Assembly: GCA_964355675.1 (NCBI GenBank)
Contig: CAYHEC010000032.1
Location: forward strand, 1-35,785
Length of the DNA stretch: 35,785 nt
From: CAMBDS01 sp964355675
Lineage (GTDB): Bacteria > Electryoneota > AABM5-125-24 > Hatepunaeales > Hatepunaeaceae
Direction of reading: 5' to 3'
Shown here: one piece after another, positions 22,761 to 30,236 of the stretch
Layout: the number at the start of each line of letters is the position of its first letter
Numbering within the stretch: the first letter of the stretch is position 1
Position numbers and translations under genes: made by a program
The notes under the pieces: model-generated
Databases searched by the model: none
What the model saw: the letters and a program-made list of their open reading frames with translations, nothing else
Told to the model about the DNA's origin: nothing

Positions 22761-23075
22761 TCGCAGGGTGTCCTCACCCTGCGACAATATTGTTTCCCAA
22801 ACACCAAAAGCGTGTAGCCCGCACAGCTTTGCCGGGCGGGACTCCCTGCGACAATATTGTTGCCCAAACACAAAAAGCGTGTAGCCCGCACAGCTTTGCT
22901 GGGCGGGACTCCCTGCGACAATATTGTTGCCCAAACACAAAAAGCGTGTAGCCCGNNNNNNNNNNNNNNNNNNNNNNNNNNNNNNNNNNNNNNNNNNNNN
23001 NNNNNNNNNNNNNNNNNNNNNNNNNNNNNNNNNNNNNNNNNNNNNNNNNNNNNNNCACAGCTTTGCTGGGCGGGA
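22761..23075. repeat. 67-bp tandem repeat array with assembly gap
   Basis: A CGCAGGGTG hairpin (22761-22784) leads into units starting GCGACAATATTGTT at 22781, 22848 and 22915, an exact 67-bp period, each with AAAGCGTGTAGCCCGCACAG inside. The array breaks in the 100-N gap and resumes at 23056 with the same unit, so the true copy number is unknown. There are no unique spacers, so it is not CRISPR. The rest of 22749-23221 holds one more CGCAGGGTG-type repeat near 23141 and no gene. Confidence 0.9.
22956..23055. other. Assembly gap (100 N)
   Basis: Exactly 100 undetermined bases, a conventional scaffold gap of unknown length, lying inside the tandem repeat. Confidence 0.98.
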
Positions 23076-23221
23076 CTCAAAATATACTTAAGCATCTCTC
23101 ATTCCGGCGAAAGAATCTGTCTGAGAACACAAAAAAACGTGTCGCAGGGTGTCCTCACTCCGCGACAAGACTTTAAAAAGCCTGTCCGTCGGGAAGGGAC
23201 CCCCGACAACTTGAAAATACT

Positions 23222-24436
23222 TTGAAAACCTTAACCTACTACTTCATCGGCGCTGTTATCGGTGCGGCGCTCGCTTTTGCCGCTCAGCAGAGCGGCTTGA
23301 TCGGTTCCCCAGAAGCGCCGACAACAAGTCTGCCACTGACACCGGTCAGCGCCGTCATCGACGAACCACCCAAACTCACCACCCCAATCGAGAAACAGCA
23401 TCTCGGTAGCGAGATTGCCTCCTCGCGCCAGAACGCCATCACCAAAGCCGTCGAAGAAGCTTCCCCCGCTGTCGTCGGCATTAACGTCATTGCTGTCCGT
23501 GAGTACGTCGCCCGTCACCCTTTCGCTGATGACCCCTTCATGCGCCAGTTCTACCCCGACCAAATCCACCGCCAGAAGGTCGAAAACCTCGGATCAGGAT
23601 TTATGATCTCCGCCGACGGCTACGTCCTGACTAACGAACACGTCATACACCAGGCGTCTCAGGTCGTCGTCACCATGACCGACGGTAGCAAGTTTGACGC
23701 AAAAGTAGTTGGCTTCGACTACGATTCTGATGTAGCGCTCCTGAAAATCGACGGCAAAAACCTCCCCTACATCTGCTTCGGCAATACCGACGACGTCATC
23801 ATCGGCGAGTGGGCGGTTGCTATCGGCAATCCTTTCGGGCTGTTTTCGATCCATTCGACGCCCTCAGTCGCAGTTGGGGTTGTCTCGGCGGTTGACCGCG
23901 ACTTCGACCGCAATCAAGAGGGTCGCCTCTATCAGGACATGATCCAGACCGACGCGGCAATCAACCGCGGCAACTCAGGAGGACCCTTGATCGACGCGGC
24001 TGGCGAATTGATCGGCATGAACACGATGATTTTCACTGAAGGCGGAGGCGGGTCGATTGGGCTCGGTTTTGCGATTCCGTCGTCGAGGTTGAAGAGCCTG
24101 GTCGAAGACCTTCAAGCTCGCGGCACTGTTGACCGGGACGTCTGGGTCGGATTGAATGTTCAGGATGTTGACCGGCGGGTTGCCTATAGTTTAAGACTGC
24201 CGGAGGTGCGGGGAGTGGTGGTAACCAGCGTAGAGGACAACTCCCCAGCCGCAAAGGCGGGGATTGTTTCGCCCGATGTGATTCTCGGTGTGAACGGCAA
24301 GCGCCTCGATTCGAGAGCCGAGCTGAAGAATTTCCTGATCAACAGCGACTTGCGCGTTGGCGACAAGCTGAAACTGACGATCTACCGCGACGCCAAGATA
24401 GAGGAAGTAGTCGTGAAGTTGGAGAAGCGTAAGTAG
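23222..24436 (+). CDS. degP: HtrA/Deg-type periplasmic serine protease
   Basis: A 404-aa envelope quality-control protease. The N-terminal signal/anchor is MKTLTYYFIGAVIGAALAFA. The trypsin-like domain has catalytic His140 (TNEHVI), Asp170 (DSDVALLKI) and Ser252 (RGNSGGPLI). One PDZ domain covers about 300-400 (GVVVTSVEDNSPAAKAGI, DVILGVNGKRL). One PDZ places it with DegS-like or single-PDZ HtrA proteins rather than two-PDZ DegP, so the symbol is approximate. TTG start with little Shine-Dalgarno. Confidence 0.93.
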   Translation: MKTLTYYFIGAVIGAALAFAAQQSGLIGSPEAPTTSLPLTPVSAVIDEPPKLTTPIEKQHLGSEIASSRQNAITKAVEEASPAVVGINVIAVREYVARHPFADDPFMRQFYPDQIHRQKVENLGSGFMISADGYVLTNEHVIHQASQVVVTMTDGSKFDAKVVGFDYDSDVALLKIDGKNLPYICFGNTDDVIIGEWAVAIGNPFGLFSIHSTPSVAVGVVSAVDRDFDRNQEGRLYQDMIQTDAAINRGNSGGPLIDAAGELIGMNTMIFTEGGGGSIGLGFAIPSSRLKSLVEDLQARGTVDRDVWVGLNVQDVDRRVAYSLRLPEVRGVVVTSVEDNSPAAKAGIVSPDVILGVNGKRLDSRAELKNFLINSDLRVGDKLKLTIYRDAKIEEVVVKLEKRK

Positions 24437-24438
24437 GA

Positions 24439-24702
24439 GGACGGGTTGCCGAACCCGTCCGGGGAGGATAGGCATTCCTGCCTGTCATCATTTCCTCTTG
24501 CTTGGGGGGAAACTAAAGGGCGTGTCCACTTCGTCCACTTCGTCCATTCTGGCCGGTACGGCGGGGCTCCGCACCCGCCACCACATTCGGTACCGGCGAA
24601 TTCATTCGCCGTTTTTCCCCTTTGCTTGCAGGCGTGTGTCCACTTCGTCCACTTCGTCCACTTCGTCCATTCTGGCCGGTACGGCTGGGCTCCGCACCCG
24701 CC
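24439..24702. repeat. Hairpins and nonamer arrays
   Basis: It opens with a GGACGGGTT/AACCCGTCC hairpin (24439-24460) and a GGCATTCCTGCC hairpin (24466-24487). Two copies of a block with tandem GTCCACTTC nonamers followed by CTGGCCGGTACGG lie at 24521-24579 (two units) and 24633-24702 (three units). Between them is a GGCGAATTCATTCGCC hairpin (24595-24610). No gene is supported in 24437-24787; forward frames here merely read the nonamers. Confidence 0.8.
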
Positions 24703-24787
24703 GCCTACAACCAAACATCGTCATTAGTCGTCTCTTGAGAGACGTTAAAGACTTGATTTTTTAATACCAATTTACGAAAGTTCTTCC

Positions 24788-26809
24788 TTGATTTACTCCA
24801 GCCTATGGCGATCGTGGATTACCGTCATGGTTGTCATTCCAATCGTAGCGATAGCCCAAGACTGGCGGTGGGAAGTTGATCAGAACTTCCTGGCGCCCAG
24901 TGTTTCCGGACAATTTGCCGCACTTCAGGGCGCATATCTCGCAGGTGGAATGCATGACCTGAATGAAGACGGTGAGCCGGAGTACGTGCTTGCTTTCCAG
25001 ACTTCCGAGCGCGTAAACCTCTATCTTGCTGAATCGGAGGGAGATTTTCCTGACATACGCTGGAGTCTGAATGAAGGATTTTTCGGTGAACTTGACCTCG
25101 GCAGGAATTTTCACCCGACTGCTGTTACTTTCTATGACCTTGACGGAGATGGCGCTGTCGAGATCATTTTCGATTCGGCGGTTGTGCTTCAAAATCGCGC
25201 CGATTACGATCACCCGAATTGGAGTCTTGCCCAGAATCTCTATCCTGTCCAACTGGTGAGGCGTAGCACCTCCAATTTCTGTGATTGGGACCAGGATGGC
25301 AATCCGGACCTGATACTCGGTTACAACGACGGTTACTATCGATTCGAACGCAACGATCAAGGGGAATGGGCATCGCTTGGTTTCATTACCTGCGTGGCGA
25401 ATTTAACCGGTATTTCAGTTTACACATCAGACGTCAACGGTGACGGGGTAATTGATATCTTCGGGCCATATGATCTGCCTGAGAGCGGAATCACTACTCT
25501 TGCGGTCGTAAATGAAGGCACTCCTGAGAATCCGTCATGGGGTGAACCGTTGGATCTGAGCTCTTGGGGATATAGCAGTCCTTTTCCGTTCGATCTTGAT
25601 AAAGACGGCTCACCGGATATACTGGACGAATTCCGTTACCAACTGCATGTCCCGGACTCCACAGAAATAACTTGGGAACGCCCTGTTTATTGGCGGCTTG
25701 GCGCTATCCCGCTTGCCGCGTTCGACATCGATAATAGGGGTGAAGTCGAACTGTTTTACAGCATAAGTTCGGGTCCCTTCGACACACAAGACTGGCGGCT
25801 GGGGCAGATTAAAGCGGGTAGGAATGGCTGGGAAGACGCCAAATTCTTTGGTAGAGACCATGAAGAATGGGGTAGAGGCCCGGTTGTTGTGGATGGAATA
25901 TCGTTCGTTGATCTGCTGAGACGCGGAACACCGCAACTTGTCCTGAGCGTAGCTTGCGATCCCGAACCTCCCAGGCTGGAACTCTATGAAGATGTCGATA
26001 CCACCGCCGGGTGGGACTGGCAACTTGTCGATGGTTATTTTAGTCGAATAATTCGGGCCAGCCAGACACTGCAGATTCCTTCCTTTGGGGACTTCGATGG
26101 TGATGGTGATCTTGATGTGGCTATCATTGAAGGACCTGATTTCGAGATAGGCAGAATTTCTATTTATGAGCAACGGCGTCTTGACCAACAGGTCAACTGG
26201 GTGCGACGAATTGATTGGCAAACCGGATTACCGGATTCAATGCGAGTAAGGTCGATAGGGACGGCTGATTTTGACCGGGACGGAAAATGCGAGCTTGTTA
26301 CTATCGGCGCTTGGGCGGCAAACCTGCCTCTGCGGATGTATCGTAACATCGGCAGGGCAAACCACGTAGAATGGACCTGGGATAGTGAAGCTTTCACCGA
26401 GTCGGGACCTGATTCTGGATACCATTTTATTGTTGCCGACATCAACGAAGACGACAAACCCGATATTTTATTAGGCAGAACACTTAAACAGCCGCAAGTA
26501 TGGATCAATCAAACTGCAGTGTCGGTAAGCTTGGATCCATTGCCAATAAATGCTTTCGGTGTAAATGTAATCCCAAATCCAGCAAATGCTTACGCAGATA
26601 TCGTATTCGACCTTCCGCTCGTTTCGGACGTTTCGATGATTATCTATGATTCGACAGGCAGACTTCGATTGCAAAATTCGCTCGGTAAACGCCCGGCTGG
26701 AATTTGTCGAAGTACTCTCGACCTTTCTGACTGGAGTAGCGGCAGTTATTTGGTCGAGGTGAAATCTGGCGCTACTATACACCGAGGTCGGATGGAAGTT
26801 ATTAAATAA
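24788..26809 (+). CDS. Secreted VCBS/FG-GAP repeat protein with type IX sorting domain
   Basis: A 673-aa exported protein. The signal peptide covers about 1-23 (ITVMVVIPIVAIAQ). The body has about nine Asp-rich calcium-type loops, including DLNEDGEPEYVLAF, DLDGDGAVEIIF, DWDQDGNPDLILGY, DVNGDGVIDIF, DFDGDGDLDVAI and DINEDDKPDILLG, expected to form a beta-propeller. The last 80 residues (VIPNPANAYADIVFDLP ... SSGSYLVEV ... MEVIK) form a Por/type IX C-terminal sorting domain. It is probably surface-attached or released; ligand unknown. TTG start with no strong ribosome-binding site. Confidence 0.88.
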   Translation: MIYSSLWRSWITVMVVIPIVAIAQDWRWEVDQNFLAPSVSGQFAALQGAYLAGGMHDLNEDGEPEYVLAFQTSERVNLYLAESEGDFPDIRWSLNEGFFGELDLGRNFHPTAVTFYDLDGDGAVEIIFDSAVVLQNRADYDHPNWSLAQNLYPVQLVRRSTSNFCDWDQDGNPDLILGYNDGYYRFERNDQGEWASLGFITCVANLTGISVYTSDVNGDGVIDIFGPYDLPESGITTLAVVNEGTPENPSWGEPLDLSSWGYSSPFPFDLDKDGSPDILDEFRYQLHVPDSTEITWERPVYWRLGAIPLAAFDIDNRGEVELFYSISSGPFDTQDWRLGQIKAGRNGWEDAKFFGRDHEEWGRGPVVVDGISFVDLLRRGTPQLVLSVACDPEPPRLELYEDVDTTAGWDWQLVDGYFSRIIRASQTLQIPSFGDFDGDGDLDVAIIEGPDFEIGRISIYEQRRLDQQVNWVRRIDWQTGLPDSMRVRSIGTADFDRDGKCELVTIGAWAANLPLRMYRNIGRANHVEWTWDSEAFTESGPDSGYHFIVADINEDDKPDILLGRTLKQPQVWINQTAVSVSLDPLPINAFGVNVIPNPANAYADIVFDLPLVSDVSMIIYDSTGRLRLQNSLGKRPAGICRSTLDLSDWSSGSYLVEVKSGATIHRGRMEVIK

Positions 26810-27249
26810 TCACTGGGCGAGTAAGCTCGAACCCCGTAATTACATGCTAAGTCTGTTGAAAAAGTCCCGGGGCTCGGTAGAACGGGGCTCCGTACCCGCC
26901 ACCGTACGACAGGCGTCCCTGCCTGTCATTTTCCCCTTCCGCTTGCAGGAGTGGTGTCCCCTTCGCCCACTTGTCCACTTGTCCACTTGTCCACTTGCCC
27001 ACTTCCTTTCCCACTTCCCCAAAACTAATATCCATCAAATTGCCTCTCATAATGAGCAATTTAATGCTCATTTGCTTCCTGCACAATTTATTCTGAACTT
27101 CAGATAAAATAACAACATTTGCTGTATTGTGCAATCCTTCCCAAACATCGCATCTCGCCCGACAACTTTTGACTTACAGCTCTCAACTCTCAACTTCTTT
27201 CTTTCATATCCACCCGAATTTCATTAAATTCCATTGTTTCAGTCGAAAC
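26810..27249. repeat. Repeat-rich spacer upstream of purB
   Basis: It contains a GTAGAACGGGGCTCCGTACC repeat (about 26877-26900), a GTACGACAGGCGTCCCTGCC hairpin (about 26905-26931), and a nonamer array of CACTTGTCC units at about 26968-27008, related to the GTCCACTTC array at 24521. No gene is supported. The rest to 27249 is unremarkable AT-rich sequence. Confidence 0.75.
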
Positions 27250-27279
27250 CTTAAATCATAAATCTTAAATCTTAAATTA
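27250..27279. repeat. Solo heptamer array upstream of purB
   Basis: 30 bases, CTTAAATCATAAATCTTAAA then TCTTAAATTA, are identical to the reverse complement of the left arm beside the four-helix-bundle gene (1716-1745), including its one variant unit. It ends three bases before the purB ATG, so it would form the 5' untranslated region. Confidence 0.88.
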
Positions 27280-27282
27280 CAA

Positions 27283-28572
27283 ATGATTTCCCGCTACACT
27301 CCTCCCGAAATGTCCGCCCTCTGGGCGGACGAAGCCCGCTGGAACCGCTGGCTTGCTGTCGAGCTTGAAGTCAGCCAAGTTCTTGCCGAAGATGGACTTG
27401 TGCCTCTGGACGCCGTCGCACGTATGCGAGCCAACGCCGCCTTCGACGGAGCCGCCATCGCCCGTTACGAAGCCGTTTCCAGGCACGACGTCATCGCCTT
27501 CACCCAATCCGTCGGCGATTCGCTTGGCCCTGACAAGCGATTTCTGCATCTCGGCTTGACAAGCTATGATGTTGTGGACACTGCGCTTAGCATGGCGCTG
27601 GTCGAAGCAGGCAAGCAGATCCTTACTAAATTAAAGAACTTACGTACTGCTCTTTACGATCAATCACTTAAAAATAAATTGACCCTTATGCCGGGGCGAA
27701 CTCACGGCGTCCATGCCGAGCCAATAACTTTTGGCTGGGTTTTAGCTGGCTACGTTACCGAAGCCGACCGAAACATGGCTCGACTAACTTATGCAATTGA
27801 AGAAGTTAGATACGGTAAGCTCTCCGGAGCGGTGGGAACTTACCCGTCGATTTCGCCCGATCAGGAGCGGCGAGTCCTTGACAGGCTTGGACTTAACCCA
27901 GAACCCATCGCCACGCAAGTCATCCCTCGCGACCGTCACGCCAACTATGTGTCTGTATTAGCTTTAGTCGCTGGTTTTTGCGAGCGGCTTGCGCTGGAGG
28001 TCCGTCTGCTGGCTCATAGCGAGGTTGAGGAGCTGTATGAGCCCTTCAAGGAAGGCCAGCGCGGATCGTCGGCGATGCCGCACAAGAAGAATCCCGTCAC
28101 CGCCGAGAACATCTGCGGCCTGGCGCGGCTGATGCGCGGGTATGCGACGGCGGCGCTGGAAAATCAGGCGCTCTGGCACGAGCGCGACATCAGCCATTCG
28201 TCTGTCGAGCGGGTGATTTTGCCAGATGCGACGTCGTTGTTGTATTACATGCTTGACAAGTGCGAGTGGATGGTGATGGAGTGGAGGGTTGACGTGGATA
28301 AGATGCGTGCCGACGTGAAGAATGACCGGGGATTAATGCAGTCTGGACAATTACTCACGGCGCTTAGGCTTGCTGGTATAGACGACGACGATATCTACAA
28401 GCGGGTCCAGGCTCTCGCCCTTGCCGCAAGGGATGGCGGCGCGACGATCCTCGAACGAGCGCTGGTCGATGAGGCAATTGTGAGGGCTTTGGGGGATAAA
28501 CTCGACGCAATGTTTGATGACGAGGCGGTGTTGGGAAGAGTGGATATTTTTTTAGGAAAGCTGAAAGAGTAG
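27283..28572 (+). CDS. purB: Adenylosuccinate lyase
   Basis: A 429-aa fumarase-superfamily enzyme acting twice in purine synthesis (SAICAR and adenylosuccinate cleavage). The signature GSSAMPHKKNPVTAENICGL carries the catalytic-loop serine; GRTHGVHAEPITFG holds the catalytic His region; the N-terminus MISRYTPPEMSALW is typical. The ATG lies directly behind the heptamer array, leaving no normal ribosome-binding site. Confidence 0.96.
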   Translation: MISRYTPPEMSALWADEARWNRWLAVELEVSQVLAEDGLVPLDAVARMRANAAFDGAAIARYEAVSRHDVIAFTQSVGDSLGPDKRFLHLGLTSYDVVDTALSMALVEAGKQILTKLKNLRTALYDQSLKNKLTLMPGRTHGVHAEPITFGWVLAGYVTEADRNMARLTYAIEEVRYGKLSGAVGTYPSISPDQERRVLDRLGLNPEPIATQVIPRDRHANYVSVLALVAGFCERLALEVRLLAHSEVEELYEPFKEGQRGSSAMPHKKNPVTAENICGLARLMRGYATAALENQALWHERDISHSSVERVILPDATSLLYYMLDKCEWMVMEWRVDVDKMRADVKNDRGLMQSGQLLTALRLAGIDDDDIYKRVQALALAARDGGATILERALVDEAIVRALGDKLDAMFDDEAVLGRVDIFLGKLKE

Positions 28573-28650
28573 GGCAGGGCATCTCGACCTGTCGGCATTA
28601 CGAGCGTCTCGACCTACCGGTAGAACGGGCGTCTCGCCCGTTTGAGTAGC
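28573..28650. repeat. Short inverted repeats after purB
   Basis: GGCATCTCGACCTGTC- and GAACGGGCGTCTCGCCCGTT-type hairpins lie just after the stop. The remainder of the gap up to the tmRNA terminator (about 28650-28787) shows no gene. Confidence 0.6.
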
Positions 28651-28787
28651 CTGCTCTCTTGATCAGAGGGACAGACAATGAGTTAAGTGCGAAATGTTGT
28701 GAAATATTGTTTTCGAGTATATGGCCAGCCGTCTAACGAAGCGAAGCCGAAGATGAAGTGATCTGTGATGTGGGTGTGCCGTGACCC

Positions 28788-28832
28788 AAAAAAAAATGCC
28801 CATAAGATGCTATTTCAACACCTTATGGGCAT
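28788..28832 (-). terminator. Rho-independent terminator of ssrA
   Basis: Read on the minus strand, ATGCCCATAAG (28822-28832) pairs with CTTATGGGCAT (28796-28806) in an 11-bp stem and is followed by about nine T (28788-28796). It lies five bases beyond the tmRNA 3' end. Confidence 0.92.
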
Positions 28833-28836
28833 TCTG

Positions 28837-29197
28837 TGGAGACGCCGGGAATCGAACCCGGGTCCGAAGACACGGCCCCAAGACCGTCTACAAGCTTATC
28901 CTATCTATTATTTCTCGGCTTCTCAAACGCGAACAGGCACGCTCTCAAGAAACCCAGCCTTACTTAATCCTGTCCCAACCCCAAAGGCGTGAGAGGGGAC
29001 GAGGGCCGTCTGTTGTTGCCTTCAAGACCCGACAGCCGTTGTCAGGAAGGCGTGCAGCTTATTCTAAGTTAAGCTGCGAGTGCGTACGAGTAGTTATCGT
29101 TGGCACTTAAATTTTTCAGTTTTTTTAACGAGGCTACCGAAATCCCCGGCTTGCAGATCAAAGTTCCGAATTGTCCCCGTCGAAACCAATCGTCCCC
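28837..29197 (-). ncRNA. ssrA: Transfer-messenger RNA
   Basis: The minus strand begins GGGGACGATTGGTTTCGACG, the universal tmRNA 5' start, and ends with a T-arm GGGTTCGATTCCCGG and acceptor strand CGTCTCC plus A, pairing with GGGGACG (one G-U). The length is 361 nt. CCA is not encoded. The tag frame at 29104-29069 reads ANDNYSYALAA and then TAA, the expected ALAA protease signal. It rescues stalled ribosomes with SmpB. A strong terminator follows. Small frames on either strand here are not genes. Confidence 0.97.
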
Positions 29198-29220
29198 ATT
29201 AGGAGGTTGGGCGTCCCTGC

Positions 29221-29360
29221 CCGTCACACGTAGGTTAAGCGTCCCGCTTGACAAACTCACACTTAGGTTAAGCGTCTCGCTTGACAAACTCACACGTAGG
29301 TTAAGCGTCCCGCTTGACAAACTCACGCGTAGGTTAAGCGTCCCGCTTGACACAACGTGC
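29221..29360. repeat. 33-bp tandem repeat upstream of ssrA
   Basis: Four units of AGGTTAAGCGTCCCGCTTGA plus spacer start at 29232, 29265, 29298 and 29331, an exact 33-bp period. Each unit contains a hairpin of the same family as the pdhA 3'-end repeat. The array begins about 25-35 bases upstream of the tmRNA 5' end, where its promoter should be. In-frame 11-residue peptides across it are a by-product. Confidence 0.9.
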
Positions 29361-29488
29361 ATCTTTGCGACCCAGACTGATGCAATCTCATCCCACCCGA
29401 CCCGTTATATTATACGAAATTTTCTCCCCTGATGCGAGTCCATTCCGCCAATCATCATCATCTTCATCAACATCATCACCCTAATCAT

Positions 29489-29506
29489 ACCGGCGAAAGC
29501 CGGTAT
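29489..29506. repeat. TACCGGC/GCCGGTA hairpin
   Basis: TACCGGCGAAAGCCGGTA, a 7-bp stem with a GAAA tetraloop, lies in a CATCAT-rich spacer (29433-29583) that holds no gene. A related hairpin with a TTAC loop is at 35482-35499. Confidence 0.7.
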
Positions 29507-29583
29507 CCATCTTCATCACCAGTTAAGCACTTGGCATTAGCAACGACAAGGCTTATATTTGAGGTAGAGTTGCAATACCTTGC

Positions 29584-29735
29584 GCCCGTCGCGTAGGGGC
29601 CGTTTACGAGCCCCTTTCAGGAGGATGCCCATCGCGTAGTGGCCGTTTACGAGCCCCTTTCAGGAGGATGCCCGTCGCGTAGGGGCCGTTTACGAGCCCC
29701 CTTTCAGGAGGACGGATCTCCGTATCCGTCCTGTA
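29584..29735. repeat. 43-bp tandem repeat plus hairpin
   Basis: Three units containing GCGTAGGGGCCGTTTACGAG and CAGGAGGAT, with GCGTAG starts at 29591, 29634 and 29677 (43-bp period). The last unit runs into a GGACGGATCTCCGTATCCGT hairpin of the family seen after lipA. No gene is supported. Confidence 0.85.
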
Positions 29736-29933
29736 CGGCTATCTTCCAAAAAAACGATTAACAAAATGACTCGATTATTCTCAGCATTAGCATTAGCATC
29801 AGCATTAATACAGCCGACATTTGTCGGCAGTCTTGCCCGCGTCGAGAATCCGACGATTTGGAAATCGACGCTACGCGATACTTTTAATGTTGGGCGATTT
29901 GGAAATCGCCCCTACGCGCTCTTGCCGGGCTTG

Positions 29934-30019
29934 GAGTTCACAGCTTTAGCGTGTCTGAAAATCTGCTTAATCCGTTTAATCTGTTGTTCAACCCCAACCC
30001 ATGCTGAAGCTGTGAACTC
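29934..30019. repeat. Inverted-repeat element with 9-bp array in its loop
   Basis: GAGTTCACAGCTTTAGC (29934-29950) and GCTGAAGCTGTGAACTC (30003-30019) pair with one mismatch. The loop holds a TTAATCTG/TTAATCCG array of about 9-bp period. Nearby at 29860-29920 are two GATTTGGAAATCG hairpins. A 135-codon frame over this stretch (29766-30173) consists of these repeats and I do not call it a gene. The rest of 29736-30195 shows nothing else. Confidence 0.7.
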
Positions 30020-30195
30020 AGAACTGGATTGTTTCACGGCCTTCGGCTCCCACTTGCGCGGAAAAGGCAACATGAGTCACCAATCGATCACAGAGTATTT
30101 CTATGCGGTGCAACAAAATACGACGTTCGGTGACTCAGTGATCGATTTTTTACCCCTCCATCCTTTTTGGTAGGGGCGCCCGTAGCACGAAATTT

Positions 30196-30230
30196 TCATT
30201 AGTCATTAATCATCAATCATTAATCATTAT
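30196..30230. repeat. Heptamer array before the ABC-F gene
   Basis: Five 7-base units: TCATTAG, TCATTAA, TCATCAA, TCATTAA, TCATTAT. It ends six bases before the TTG start, the same placement as the array before purB but with a different unit sequence. Confidence 0.85.
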
Positions 30231-30236
30231 CGTCAA

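Noticed and set aside
22761..23075. Possible CRISPR array
   Set aside because: The 67-bp units are nearly identical throughout and lack unique spacers. The same applies to the 33-bp and 43-bp arrays near 29230 and 29590.
22857..23225. Frames running through the N gap
   Set aside because: They depend on undetermined bases and repeats.
28837..28870. A tRNA-like T-arm
   Set aside because: It belongs to tmRNA. No complete tRNA cloverleaf was found anywhere in the window.
28781..29110. Forward frames across the tmRNA region
   Set aside because: The region is fully explained by ssrA and its terminator on the minus strand.
29100..29432. Forward frame with 11-residue repeats (RLSVPLDKLT)
   Set aside because: It is a by-product of the 33-bp tandem array and overlaps the tmRNA gene.
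29766..30173. A 135-codon forward frame with a hydrophobic start
   Set aside because: It is built from AGCATT hexamers, GATTTGGAAATCG hairpins, an inverted-repeat element and a copy of a dispersed repeat. It has no family resemblance and no ribosome-binding site.
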